Shown here one piece after another: positions 7,518 through 15,996 of a stretch of DNA of 26,144 nt. The notes beneath the pieces were generated by a model. It searched no databases. It was not told the origin of the DNA and saw only the letters and a list, made by a program, of their open reading frames with translations. The number at the start of each line of letters is the position of its first letter. Position 1 is the stretch's first letter. Location: assembly GCA_964568585.1 (NCBI GenBank), contig CAZMQI010000027.1, positions 1 through 26,144 on the forward strand, in the 5' to 3' direction. The DNA comes from RGZA01 sp964568585 (GTDB lineage: Bacteria; Pseudomonadota; Alphaproteobacteria; UBA9219; RGZA01). The position numbers and the translations under genes are program-made.

Positions 7518-8735
7518 ATGTTCAATAATCCCAATTCTCTGTTTCATTATCGCGATTTTGCATTGCTTAGCCTTTCGCGGTTTACCGGCACGCTGGGCTG
7601 GCAAATGCTGGGCGTTGCGATTGGCTGGCAGATATATGAAATCACCCATGACCCGTTCGCCATCGGCCTTGTTGGATTATCGCAATTCTTGCCAAGTGTG
7701 ATTTTGGTATTATTTGCAGGGCAATTGGCCGACCAGATGGACCGCAAACGGATCATGGCCATCACCCATTTTATCGCAGCATTGGCGGCGATGATTTTAA
7801 TGCTGGGTACACATTTTGAATTCATCGCGCCTGCACTGATTTATATGTGTTCGGCATTACTTGGGATTGTGCGGATTTTTGGCGCGCCTGCCATGCAGGC
7901 CTTATTGCCCAATTCCATTCCGCCCGAGCATTTCAGCAAAGCAGTGGCGCTGAATTCCAGCATGTTCCAGATCGGGACCATTCTGGGCCCCGCGATTGCT
8001 GGCGGGCTGTTCTTCTTTGGTGTGACAACCGTATATATAGTTTCTGCATTACTCTTGGCGCTCGCCAGTTTCATGAACACGCAGATGAAGACCAAAACCA
8101 CCATCGTGAAACGTCCGCTGACGCTGGAGAATTTGTTTGCTGGTATCCTGTTCATCAAGCAACGCCCGATTTTATTGGGCGCGATATCATTGGATTTATT
8201 CGCGGTATTGTTCGCCAGCGTGATTGCGTTGCTGCCGGTTTATGCCAAAGATATTTTGAATATTGGCCCGCAAGGTTTGGGGTTATTGCGCTGCGCGCCT
8301 GCGATTGGTGCTGCTGTCATGGCCTTGGTGCTTGCCAAGCATGGCTTGAAAGGCAATGCGGGACGCAATTTATTCCTGAGCATTATTGTATTTGCTGTGG
8401 TGACAATCATCTTCGGCTTATCTACTGATGCATACCTGTCCTTTGCGATGCTGGTGCTGCTTGGCTGTGCCGATATGGTCAGCGTGTATGTCAGAACGCA
8501 TATGATGCAGATGAACACGCCCGATGACATGCGTGGCCGTGTGGGTGCAGTGAATATGCTGTTCATCACCACCTCGAACGAGCTTGGTGATTTTGAATCC
8601 GGCGCCATGGCCGCATGGCTGGGCACTGTTCCAGCCGTAGTTGTTGGCGGGGTATTATCATTGGTGGTTGCCGGCCTCATCGCGTGGCGCGTGCCAAGTT
8701 TACGCAACCTAAAAACGCTTGAAGAAGTGAAGTGA
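7518..8735 (+). CDS. MFS transporter, EntS-like
   Basis: A 405-residue inner-membrane protein with about 12 hydrophobic segments. The motif A loop reads GQLADQMDRKRIM (around residues 68-80), which links helices 2 and 3 of MFS exporters, and the N-terminal pattern (YRDFALLSLSRFTGTLGWQM) resembles the MFS_3/enterobactin-exporter-like group. These proteins usually export small molecules by proton antiport. The start is ATG 7518, two bases after the methyltransferase stop; no strong Shine-Dalgarno is seen, which fits translational coupling. The substrate is unknown. Confidence 0.88.
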   Translation: MFNNPNSLFHYRDFALLSLSRFTGTLGWQMLGVAIGWQIYEITHDPFAIGLVGLSQFLPSVILVLFAGQLADQMDRKRIMAITHFIAALAAMILMLGTHFEFIAPALIYMCSALLGIVRIFGAPAMQALLPNSIPPEHFSKAVALNSSMFQIGTILGPAIAGGLFFFGVTTVYIVSALLLALASFMNTQMKTKTTIVKRPLTLENLFAGILFIKQRPILLGAISLDLFAVLFASVIALLPVYAKDILNIGPQGLGLLRCAPAIGAAVMALVLAKHGLKGNAGRNLFLSIIVFAVVTIIFGLSTDAYLSFAMLVLLGCADMVSVYVRTHMMQMNTPDDMRGRVGAVNMLFITTSNELGDFESGAMAAWLGTVPAVVVGGVLSLVVAGLIAWRVPSLRNLKTLEEVK

Positions 8736-8746
8736 TAATCGCTGCG

Positions 8747-8760
8747 CTTAAAGGTTTAAG
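8747..8760. repeat. Small palindrome at a convergent gene junction
   Basis: CTTAAAGGTTTAAG is a palindrome with a 2-bp centre that includes the stop codon (TTA on the plus strand) of the leftward gene and lies 11 bp after the stop of the MFS gene. It may be a weak bidirectional hairpin, but it is short and AT-rich and could be chance. Confidence 0.3.
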
Positions 8761-9431
8761 GCTTGCTTGAACGTTCTGGGAAGGTCAGGGCGGATGTGGC
8801 GTACCAGCTTGCTGTGGCGGCGTGCCGTATAACGGCGCAAATGCGTTTTACTGAATGGCAGCGGGATGTTTCCGGTTTTGCCGGGGCGCAGAATAGAACG
8901 CAGATAGTTTTCCTTGCCGCCCGTCTTCTTGCTTAGCTTATGGGTGATTTCATCAATCGCTTCTTGCAAGGCCAGATGCGGCTGTTCACCATTGATGAAT
9001 TTTGCAATTTCGGCTTTCCAAACGCCGTTCTTTAAGCGGCATCGCGCTTGCAGGCGTTCCAGCAATGCAGCGCGCAAGGTCGGCGTATATTTAATTTTGG
9101 CATGACGCGCAAAATAACGTTTGAGATATTTGACGATAAGTTTGTGACCAGGGTTGGTTTCATCACCCATCGGGATTTGTCCAATAAGCTGATCACTATG
9201 CAGCCGCTTGCCGCGTAAAATGGCTTCGATAATTTCATGACCGCCAATCAACGCTTCGCCTTTGCGCGTGCTGGATGGCAAAATTCGCAACTCCAACTCG
9301 CGGATGATGGTTACATTTGGTTCAACATTGTACGGCAATTTTTTGTCAAAATCGGGATGCTCACGGCGCAGAAATTCATGCAAGGCTTCATGCAGTGTTT
9401 GCGGATTGGCGGTGGGTGATGTGGCTGGCAT
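8748..9431 (-). CDS. Basic protein of unknown function
   Basis: The reading frame is open up to an ATG at 9566, but that start falls inside the terminator hairpin of the neighbouring gene, so ATG 9431 is preferred (227 residues); a weak TTGGAT lies upstream. The protein has no membrane segment or signal peptide. It is rich in Lys, Arg and His, especially the last 60 residues (THLRRYTARRHSKLVRHIR), which suggests contact with nucleic acid or another polyanion, but no known fold was recognised. The middle (KRLHSDQLIGQIPMGDET through the YLKRYFARHAKIKY region) looks helical and globular. The promoter should lie in 9432-9548. Confidence 0.72.
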   Translation of the reverse strand: MPATSPTANPQTLHEALHEFLRREHPDFDKKLPYNVEPNVTIIRELELRILPSSTRKGEALIGGHEIIEAILRGKRLHSDQLIGQIPMGDETNPGHKLIVKYLKRYFARHAKIKYTPTLRAALLERLQARCRLKNGVWKAEIAKFINGEQPHLALQEAIDEITHKLSKKTGGKENYLRSILRPGKTGNIPLPFSKTHLRRYTARRHSKLVRHIRPDLPRTFKQALNL

Positions 9432-9548
9432 TAAAAATCCAATAAGTGAAATCCCATAAAAAATAGCGTGGGATGAGCTTACAAAACGCCGATTGGCGCG
9501 CGCAACTGGGGTATTGGTTTCAAGGTATAGTATTGAATCATAAGCCAT

Positions 9549-9579
9549 AAAAAACCCTGCCAGCAACGTGCTGGCAGGG
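9549..9579 (-). terminator. Strong intrinsic terminator
   Basis: CCCTGCCAGC (9555-9564) and GCTGGCAGGG (9570-9579) form a perfect 10-bp stem with a 5-nt loop, followed on the minus strand by six T. It ends the leftward transcript of the gene at 9602-10888 and separates it from the basic protein gene downstream. Confidence 0.92.
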
Positions 9580-9601
9580 AGGTTTGAGGGTAAGGTTGGG
9601 C

Positions 9602-10888
9602 TTAAGCGATACGCGCTTCGGCAGGTTTGAAGCCTGCGCTGCGTTTTGCTCGTGCCATCATGGCGGTGTCATCACGTTTAATTGCTTCACTGAACAACTC
9701 CGTTGCGTGGTCATTCATTTTATCAAAGTTGCTTTCGGTAAACAGCGTGGCGGTCACGCGTTTCACACCTGCATCGCCTTGCGTTTCTTTGACGCCTGCC
9801 AGATAAAATTCCTTCATTTTTTCAAGCACGGCGGAAAGTTTGGCATCCACGCGCGACGGGTTTGTTTCAAGTGCTTTGATCATTTCTTTTTTGGCTTTGA
9901 ATGTCTTGGCGTCATGTTGTGCTTCTTTCAGCCATTTGGGGCCTTTGGAAATGATGTTAGCAACCTGCAACTGCGCCAATGTCAGCCATGCGCCGATATA
10001 GGCAGTGGCGGATATCAGCCCGATTTTATGTGATGGCTTTTCATCGCCCAAAGCTTTCAAATCCGATGCGGTTTTGGTGGCTTCGATAATGGCGGTGTCT
10101 AAGGCCCGTTGTGCCGTTTTCAAATCACCCACCAGATAATCATTATGCGGATTGCCATCGGTCATCACATGTCTGCCGTTCACGCCGCCATGTTCCACTT
10201 GCTGCGTTAGATGTTGCACTTGACCCGCCAAATTGGCTTTGGCATCTGCTGCAACCGCTGCTTTGGTGGCGGCGACATTATGCACGCTATCCATGCCGGT
10301 GAACCCATGCGCCCATGCATTCACATAATCGGGGTTGGAGCTCGCAACCTGATAGGCAGCGGCAAGCGCCAGTGCGGACGCAACCGCCGTATATGCACCC
10401 CGCGTCACATTGCTTTCTGCCGTACCAATCAGCGATGCGGTAAGCAGGGATGCAGCAGCCATACCGTAAAACAGCGGGCTTTTTGCAATCAGCAAGGATG
10501 CGCCGCCGCCAAACACCGCGATATCCACGGCAAAGGCAGAAAGCAAGCCAACGGTAATCAGCGATTTTGAAGACATGTTATTGATGGTGTTGAAGAACAT
10601 GCCGACGCTGCTGCCGCCATGCAGATTGGTTTCGGCTTTGGCAAGTTCATATTGTTGCAACAGATATTCGGTTGCCAGACTGGCGAATTGTTTGGCGTTC
10701 ATTTCTTCGCCATTTTGGCCCTTGGAACGCAGCAAGGCTTCGATATTCATATCGATGATATTGGCGGGTTCAACCGCAACATGATTGGTATTGGCAGGCG
10801 CGCCAGCCGTCACGATTTTTGTGGAAGTGCCGTGAAGGCTTGGCATAGATGCATTAGGCATAGCGGTAGCGTCATGAGCAACAGACAT
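9602..10888 (-). CDS. Predicted multi-pass membrane protein of unknown function
   Basis: A 428-residue protein whose start is supported by GAGGGA eight bases upstream. Residues 1-60 are polar and Ala/Asn/Thr-rich. Hydrophobic segments lie near 109-135, 138-156 and 165-182, with a fourth near 296-316. Between the third and fourth is a soluble Ala/Gln/His-rich part (AAVAADAKANLAGQVQHLTQ) with a helical, coiled-coil look, and the C-terminal ~100 residues are charged and helical. There is no signal peptide. It is not a family I recognise. A 67-residue frame lies 41 bp upstream in the same direction and may share its transcript, which ends at the terminator at 9549. Confidence 0.8.
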   Translation of the reverse strand: MSVAHDATAMPNASMPSLHGTSTKIVTAGAPANTNHVAVEPANIIDMNIEALLRSKGQNGEEMNAKQFASLATEYLLQQYELAKAETNLHGGSSVGMFFNTINNMSSKSLITVGLLSAFAVDIAVFGGGASLLIAKSPLFYGMAAASLLTASLIGTAESNVTRGAYTAVASALALAAAYQVASSNPDYVNAWAHGFTGMDSVHNVAATKAAVAADAKANLAGQVQHLTQQVEHGGVNGRHVMTDGNPHNDYLVGDLKTAQRALDTAIIEATKTASDLKALGDEKPSHKIGLISATAYIGAWLTLAQLQVANIISKGPKWLKEAQHDAKTFKAKKEMIKALETNPSRVDAKLSAVLEKMKEFYLAGVKETQGDAGVKRVTATLFTESNFDKMNDHATELFSEAIKRDDTAMMARAKRSAGFKPAEARIA

Positions 10889-10929
10889 GGGAATCCCTCA
10901 TCAGTAATGTGTTTTATTGTTTTTGTTTT

Positions 10930-11133
10930 TTAATCGGCTTGGTGATCGCCAAGCTGTGGGGGGCCGCGGCCGGAATGCTGCAAAATCGCAGTGCGATGGC
11001 ATAATTCGCGTGATTGGCTGATGGCGCGATGCGCGCGGTGAAGCAGATGGGTTAAGGAGATGACGTCATCCGTTTCATTCAAACGGGTGTTTGGCGATGC
11101 TGGTGGTTTTGCAACCTGTGACCCTTGGGTCAT
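10930..11133 (-). CDS. Possible small protein upstream of the membrane protein gene
   Basis: A 67-residue frame starting at ATG 11133, six bases after AAGGA; an ATG six bases further upstream would sit too close to that site. It has a Pro/Asn-rich start and a helical middle with repeated His and Arg (LTHLLHRAHRAISQSRELCHR). The ribosome-binding site and same-direction neighbour favour a real gene. The short length and unremarkable composition leave it uncertain. Confidence 0.45.
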   Translation of the reverse strand: MTQGSQVAKPPASPNTRLNETDDVISLTHLLHRAHRAISQSRELCHRTAILQHSGRGPPQLGDHQAD

Positions 11134-11363
11134 ACCCATTCCTTGTTTAAAGGCGCCTGTTGTAAAAAAAGTTTAACTAAAACGTTAACAGTATAAAATT
11201 CTGAAAAAACTAAATTCGCTATGTATCCAATTTGGAACAGTTCCGATGAAGAATGTATTAAGCTAATTTTGTTTCATCGGCATTTGTGAAAAATACATTG
11301 TGGGCAATCATGAAACTATTGCCATCTTCGTTTTTTGCGAGATGATCTGTGATTGCAGGTAAT
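11134..11363. other. AT-rich intergenic region with a long-armed hairpin
   Basis: No convincing gene is present; the longest plus-strand frame (11221-11289, 22 codons) has no ribosome-binding site. The region should hold the promoter for the leftward pair at 9602-11133. CCGATGAA (11243-11250) and TTCATCGG (11273-11280) are perfect 8-bp complements 22 nt apart. AATGTATT and AATACATT nearby could pair in an alternative fold. A protein-binding site or small RNA is possible but unproven. Confidence 0.4.
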
Positions 11364-11395
11364 AAAAAAAGCCCCCCGAATTGCTTCGGAGGGCT
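11364..11395 (-). terminator. Intrinsic terminator of groESL
   Basis: Arms 11370-11380 and 11385-11395 pair over 11 bp with one mismatch around a TTGC loop. On the minus strand the hairpin is followed by seven T. It lies 63 bp beyond the groEL stop. Confidence 0.9.
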
Positions 11396-11458
11396 TTGAT
11401 TATTTATTTGTGCGAAGCCTCTGCGCTTACGCGCAACCGGCCCTGCACTATGGGGATA

Positions 11459-13102
11459 TTAGAAATCCATATCGCCCATGCCGCCACCGTGACCGCCTTG
11501 ACCGCCGCCGGAAGTTTCCTTCTTAGGCTTTTCAGCAATCATCGCTTCGGTGGTGATGAGGAGACCGGCAACGGAAGCTGCAGATTGCAACGCAGTGCGT
11601 ACAACCTTAGCAGGATCGATGATGCCAGCTTCGTACATGTCAACATATTCGCCGTTTTGTGCATCGTAACCGAAGGATGTCTTCTTCTGTTCGGTCAGTT
11701 TGCCAACCACCAATGCGCCGTCAATACCTGCGTTTTCAGCAATTTGACGGATAGGAGCTTGCACAGCCTTGCGGATGATGTCGATGCCGCGACGTTGATC
11801 GTCGTTAGCAAACTTCACCTTATCAAGGACTGCTGCTGCGTATAGCAATGCGGTACCGCCGCCGGGAAGAATACCTTCTTCAACAGCTGCACGGGTTGCA
11901 TGCATCGCATCGTCAACACGGTCCTTGCGTTCTTTCACTTCAACTTCGGTTGCGCCGCCAACACGGATAACGGCAACGCCGCCAGCGAGTTTAGCAAGAC
12001 GTTCTTGAAGCTTTTCACGGTCGTAATCGGACGTTGAGTCTTCCATCTGCTGACGGATTTGGCTGCAACGTGCTTCGATATCTTTCTTCTTACCTGAACC
12101 ATCAACGATGGTGGTGTTTTCCTTATCGATGCGAACCTTCTTCGCTTTACCAAGCATGGCAAGCGTTACGGTTTCAAGCTTGATGCCCAAATCTTCGGAA
12201 ATGAGCTGGCCACCGGTCAGGGTTGCCATATCTTCCATCATTGATTTACGGCGATCGCCAAAACCAGGAGCCTTCACCGCAGCAACTTTCAAACCGCCGC
12301 GTAGCTTGTTCACAACCAAGGTTGCCAATGCTTCGCCTTCGATTTCTTCAGCGATGATGAGCAATGGACGACCAGATTGAACAACTGCTTCCAATACTGG
12401 GAGCAATGGTTGAAGACCGGACAATTTCTTTTCATGGAAAAGAATATATGGTTCTTCAAGTTCGCAGATCATCTTGTCGGCATTGGTCACAAAGTAAGGT
12501 GATGCAAAACCACGATCAAACTGCATGCCTTCTACAACATCCAATTCGGTTTCAAGGCTCTTTGCTTCTTCAACAGTGATAACGCCTTCATTGCCAACCT
12601 TTGCCATAGCTTGGGCAAGGAATTGACCGATTTCTTTATCGCCATTTGCTGAGATGGTTCCAACTTGTTTGATTTCATCGTTGGACTTTACCTTGCGGGA
12701 TTGTTTCTTCAGTTCTTCAACAATCGCTTCAACGGCCATATCTACGCCGCGCTTCAAATCCATCGGGTTCATGCCAGCAGCAACAGCCTTGGTACCTTCT
12801 TGGGCTATCGCTTGTGCAAGAACAGTAGCAGTGGTGGTGCCATCGCCAGCAAAATCGTTGGTTTTGGAAGCAACTTCCTTCACCAATTGTGCGCCCATGT
12901 TTTCAAGACGATCGGATAATTCGATTTCCTTGGCAACGGTTACGCCGTCCTTGGTGGTGCGTGGCGCGCCGAAGGATTTTTCAATCACAACGTTACGGCC
13001 TTTTGGACCCAGCGTTACCTTTACGGCATTCGCCAGAATGTTCACGCCGTTTAATAGGCGGTCACGCGCATCGGCGTGAAATACTACTTGTTTAGCAGCC
13101 AT
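11459..13102 (-). CDS. groEL: Chaperonin GroEL (60 kDa)
   Basis: A 547-residue protein, full length for the family. The N-terminal VTLGPKGRNV, the ATP-binding GDGTTT (around residues 86-91), the equatorial LPGGGTALL and the C-terminal tail GGQGGHGGGMGDMDF are all present. GroEL forms double heptameric rings that enclose and refold client proteins with GroES in the cytoplasm, using ATP. It follows groES after 29 bp in the same direction, with AGGAG upstream of the start. Expression should follow the CIRCE and promoter upstream of groES. Nothing is unusual in the sequence. Confidence 0.99.
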   Translation of the reverse strand: MAAKQVVFHADARDRLLNGVNILANAVKVTLGPKGRNVVIEKSFGAPRTTKDGVTVAKEIELSDRLENMGAQLVKEVASKTNDFAGDGTTTATVLAQAIAQEGTKAVAAGMNPMDLKRGVDMAVEAIVEELKKQSRKVKSNDEIKQVGTISANGDKEIGQFLAQAMAKVGNEGVITVEEAKSLETELDVVEGMQFDRGFASPYFVTNADKMICELEEPYILFHEKKLSGLQPLLPVLEAVVQSGRPLLIIAEEIEGEALATLVVNKLRGGLKVAAVKAPGFGDRRKSMMEDMATLTGGQLISEDLGIKLETVTLAMLGKAKKVRIDKENTTIVDGSGKKKDIEARCSQIRQQMEDSTSDYDREKLQERLAKLAGGVAVIRVGGATEVEVKERKDRVDDAMHATRAAVEEGILPGGGTALLYAAAVLDKVKFANDDQRRGIDIIRKAVQAPIRQIAENAGIDGALVVGKLTEQKKTSFGYDAQNGEYVDMYEAGIIDPAKVVRTALQSAASVAGLLITTEAMIAEKPKKETSGGGQGGHGGGMGDMDF

Positions 13103-13131
13103 GGTTTTTTACTCCTGTTATATTAATTTAA

Positions 13132-13449
13132 TTAAGCAGCTTTTTTCTTTGACGATGAGGTTGTTTCCACAACACCCATAATGTCGCTTTCCTTCATGAT
13201 GAGCAGATCTTCGCCATCAATCTTTACTTCGGTGCCTGACCATTTGCCGAAAATAATCCGGTCGCCGGTCTTGACATCCAATGGAACAATCTTGCCGCTT
13301 TCATCGCGTGCGCCTGCGCCCACGGCGATGATTTCGCCTTCTTGTGGCTTTTCTTTAGCTGTATCCGGAATGATAATTCCGCCAGCGGTCTTTGCTTCGC
13401 CTTCCAGGCGGCGCACAACAACACGGTCGTGCAGAGGTCTAAACTTCAT
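13132..13449 (-). CDS. groES: Co-chaperonin GroES (10 kDa)
   Basis: A 105-residue protein. The frame is open further upstream, but ATG 13449 (MKFRPLHDRVVVRR) is the family start and has AAGGAG seven bases upstream. The mobile loop EGEAKTAGGIIIPDTA and the roof region are typical. GroES caps the GroEL ring. The C-terminal SSSKKKAA tail is a short basic extension. First gene of the groESL operon. Confidence 0.98.
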   Translation of the reverse strand: MKFRPLHDRVVVRRLEGEAKTAGGIIIPDTAKEKPQEGEIIAVGAGARDESGKIVPLDVKTGDRIIFGKWSGTEVKIDGEDLLIMKESDIMGVVETTSSSKKKAA

Positions 13450-13495
13450 GGGTAACTCCTTAGTTATAGTAGGTTTTACTAGCTCTTTGAGGCTG

Positions 13496-13522
13496 TTAGC
13501 ACTCAAACGGCTCGAGTGCCAA
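13496..13522. promoter_or_regulatory. CIRCE operator (HrcA binding site)
   Basis: TTAGCACTC, nine bases, then GAGTGCCAA matches the CIRCE consensus (TTAGCACTC-N9-GAGTGCTAA) with one mismatch. It lies 46 bp upstream of groES, just after the predicted -10. Repression by HrcA, relieved on heat shock, is established for this element; hrcA itself is not in the window. Confidence 0.95.
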
Positions 13523-13523
13523 A

Positions 13524-13553
13524 CATATAGGCGCTCGTGGCACCTAGTTCAAG
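13524..13553 (-). promoter_or_regulatory. Promoter of groESL
   Basis: On the minus strand TTGAAC is followed after 17 bp by TATATG (13524-13529). Read one base earlier, CTTGAA (13548-13553) also fits the -35 of alphaproteobacterial heat-shock (sigma32) promoters, although the -10 is closer to the housekeeping type. The CIRCE begins one base downstream of the -10. Confidence 0.65.
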
Positions 13554-13716
13554 AAATGAATTAATTGCAACTAAAACAAGTAATTATCAAAACCGGAATA
13601 TCCCGATATGCGACGTTTACCAGAAAGTAGGGGTTTTTTGCGATATGTAAGGCCGATACTGCCAATGGAATCCCCTCAAGGAATCCCCCCTAAGGAAAAC
13701 TGCCCAAGGAAACCAC

Positions 13717-14232
13717 ATGTCCAAGAAATTTGTCCGCGATGAAGACGGAACGGTGTTCATTAAGCCCGATACCAGTTTGAAGAAAAAACTGGGCATGGGT
13801 AAGTCGATTAGATCCTTACTCAATGAAACGGTGGTTGGGAAAGCCGAAGCCTCCATGGCGGAGACGCTGCCCGAATTGATGAACGAGATTAAGGGCGCGC
13901 TGAAACGTTTGCAGCGCATTGTCGCGGATTTGAAGCCTGGCGTTGTATCAAGCGACGCGATGCGAAGCATCATCGAAAAAAGTTTTGAGATAAAAGGCAA
14001 GGCCGGGTTCTGCAATTACCCGATGGCGTCGTCGTTTTCGCGCTTTTTGTATTTATTCTGTGAAGGATTGGTGGAACAGGAAATCACCGCGCAGGACATC
14101 ACCATGATTTCTACCTGCGTTACCATTCTGACCGTCATCTTCGAGCGTAATTTCGAAGGCGAGGGCGATAATGAAAGCATGGAAGATTTCCTGAACGACC
14201 CAGCCGATGTTAGCCCGTTTGCGGGCTTATAA
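13717..14232 (+). CDS. Helical protein of unknown function
   Basis: A 171-residue soluble protein with AAGGA six bases before its ATG. The N-terminal ~30 residues are basic (MSKKFVRDEDGTVFIKPD, then KKKLGMGKS). The rest is predicted helical with heptad-like hydrophobics (LMNEIKGALKRLQRIVADLK, FSRFLYLFCEGLVEQ) and the C-terminus is acidic. No family was recognised. The helical-bundle look could suit a signalling or scaffold protein, but no phosphotransfer His motif is evident. It ends five bases before the convergent Sel1-repeat gene. Confidence 0.8.
   Translation: MSKKFVRDEDGTVFIKPDTSLKKKLGMGKSIRSLLNETVVGKAEASMAETLPELMNEIKGALKRLQRIVADLKPGVVSSDAMRSIIEKSFEIKGKAGFCNYPMASSFSRFLYLFCEGLVEQEITAQDITMISTCVTILTVIFERNFEGEGDNESMEDFLNDPADVSPFAGL
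14212..14227. repeat. Hairpin at the end of the helical-protein gene
   Basis: AGCCCG TTTG CGGGCT forms a 6-bp GC stem with a 4-nt loop that overlaps the last codons before the TAA. No T-run follows. It sits at a tail-to-tail gene junction, as do the palindromes at 825 and 8747. Confidence 0.35.
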
Positions 14233-14237
14233 AACGG

Positions 14238-15884
14238 TTAGGTTTCGTTCTTCTTACCGCGGTCGTTGCGCGCTGCTTTGTCGCTCGTTTGCGATGTATC
14301 TGTCGGACGTTCCGGCGCATCACCTGACCCTTTAGCTGCCTTTGCCGCAGCCTTTTTCTTTTTATAATCAGGCACGTCTTTGGGACCGGCAAAGACGATG
14401 TCATCCGGTTTACCAATGCCGCCCTTGAAGATCAGTGTGCGATTGCCATTGGGCTGCTCAATCACGCTGTCTGCGCGTTTTTCAATTGCTGCCATCAGCA
14501 ATTTGATTTTCTTGATCTCGTCCGCCGTGGGCATGGTGTATTCACCATCTGCTGTACGCGCCAATAATTCTTTGTAAATCGAATAGGCTTCGTTCAGGCT
14601 TTTGGCATGACCATTCCCTGTTTCGTGATCTTGTGCGCGCGCAATATCAGCTGGCACATTTAATTTTGGATTGGTTTCATCCTGATACGGCGTAAGGGTA
14701 AGCATGGTGCCATCATCAAAGGTGATGCGGCGATCACCATTGGCATATCGGTACCATGTCTTGCTGTCTTTGATTGCTTCTTCTTCCAATGCAGCGCGGC
14801 GTCTTTGTACTTCGATAACTTGATCAGGCGTCAATGGCTGCGTTGCAACGGTAATTTTATCGCCAGGTTTTCTTGGGCGACCCAGCAAATGGTTGTAGAT
14901 GATTAATGCGGTCGCCTTGTTATGTTCTTGATGATTTTCGCCGGTATCATTGAACCATGTTTCATAAAGCTTTGCCAATTCGATGAAGGCACGCGGATAA
15001 CCCTTATCCACGGCTTGTTGATACCATTGCACCGCTGTTTCTACATTGCGTTCCACAGCGCCATTGAATGCAGATGCGCCCGAATAGGCACGGCCCAGCG
15101 AATACATGGCAGAAATGCGCCCTTGCTTGGCAGATGTTTCCAGTAACTCCATACCAAACTTCGTGTTTTGCAAATCATCGTACTGGGCTGCGATGTTCGG
15201 CTGGTCGATGGCGATTTGCGCGATACGCGATGTAATCTTGATATCATTTGCCAGCGCATTGGTGATGATCACGCCAACTTCGCGTTGTGCATCGGCATGA
15301 CCCATTAGCGCGGCACGCTTGAAGTAACGTGCTGCTTCCAGATAATCGCGGTCGGATTCACGGATGGCGCCAGTATAGATTGTGCCTAGATCATACAGGG
15401 CAAAAGGGTCATTCTTTTCTGCAGCGAGTTTTAACAACTCGATTGCTTTATCAACATTGCGTTTAACACCAAGCCCACCACGCCCATGCATGAAGCTGAG
15501 GATACGCAAAACGGCAGCATTACCGGCGGCTGCTTCGGTCTGGATCCATGTGCGGTTCTTCAATAATTTTTCGCGCCCCTGATCTTCTTGTTCCTTACTG
15601 ATTAAGCCGATATGGGCTGTTTGCATTAATCCATGCATGACCGTGCATAAACGTTCAGTGCCCGATTCATGGGTGGCTTCAATGGCTGCGCCTTGTTCCA
15701 ACCATTGGCGGGCAAGAAGGGTATCAATTCTGATTTTGGGATTGGTGAGCGGGTGACCAAAGCCTTGGAATAAAATATTCGCGCCAATGGCGACGGCTTC
15801 CAGATCACCGTCTTCGGCACGAGAAAAAATATCATCCCAGTTGGCAGTCTTATAATTGTAATGTCCGGCTAACGGATGGGGCAT
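14238..15884 (-). CDS. Sel1-repeat protein
   Basis: A 548-residue protein with AGGTG upstream of the ATG. Sel1-like (TPR-related) repeats are clear at about 140-200 and 245-315, for example KAIELLKLAAEKNDPFALYD, then YFKRAALMGHADAQREVG, MYSLGRAYSG and VQWYQQAVDKGYPRAFIELA. Such alpha-solenoids bind partner proteins and are often envelope or signalling scaffolds. No signal peptide is visible, so it is probably cytoplasmic unless exported by another route. The C-terminal third differs: two short related motifs (NGDRRITFDDGT and NGNRTLIFKGG) and a Lys/Ala/Asp-rich disordered tail. The partner is unknown. Confidence 0.87.
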   Translation of the reverse strand: MPHPLAGHYNYKTANWDDIFSRAEDGDLEAVAIGANILFQGFGHPLTNPKIRIDTLLARQWLEQGAAIEATHESGTERLCTVMHGLMQTAHIGLISKEQEDQGREKLLKNRTWIQTEAAAGNAAVLRILSFMHGRGGLGVKRNVDKAIELLKLAAEKNDPFALYDLGTIYTGAIRESDRDYLEAARYFKRAALMGHADAQREVGVIITNALANDIKITSRIAQIAIDQPNIAAQYDDLQNTKFGMELLETSAKQGRISAMYSLGRAYSGASAFNGAVERNVETAVQWYQQAVDKGYPRAFIELAKLYETWFNDTGENHQEHNKATALIIYNHLLGRPRKPGDKITVATQPLTPDQVIEVQRRRAALEEEAIKDSKTWYRYANGDRRITFDDGTMLTLTPYQDETNPKLNVPADIARAQDHETGNGHAKSLNEAYSIYKELLARTADGEYTMPTADEIKKIKLLMAAIEKRADSVIEQPNGNRTLIFKGGIGKPDDIVFAGPKDVPDYKKKKAAAKAAKGSGDAPERPTDTSQTSDKAARNDRGKKNET

Positions 15885-15996
15885 TGCTACACCTGAAAAA
15901 AATTAAAATATCCTATTTCCCAGTGTTGTACTGCCAAATCGTGAAAGTAACAAAGTGACGTTTATTAATATGCGGCGTTAACCATACTCATTGGTC

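Noticed and set aside
9432..9566. Upstream start (ATG 9566) of the basic protein gene
   Set aside because: The ATG lies in the loop of the neighbouring gene's terminator, so a transcript starting there is unlikely.
11221..11289. 22-codon frame in the region upstream of the membrane protein operon
   Set aside because: No ribosome-binding site, and it overlaps the inverted repeat at 11243-11280.
13450..13506. Extended GroES start at 13506
   Set aside because: It would run through the CIRCE and lacks family similarity; MKFRPLHD with AAGGAG is clearly the start.
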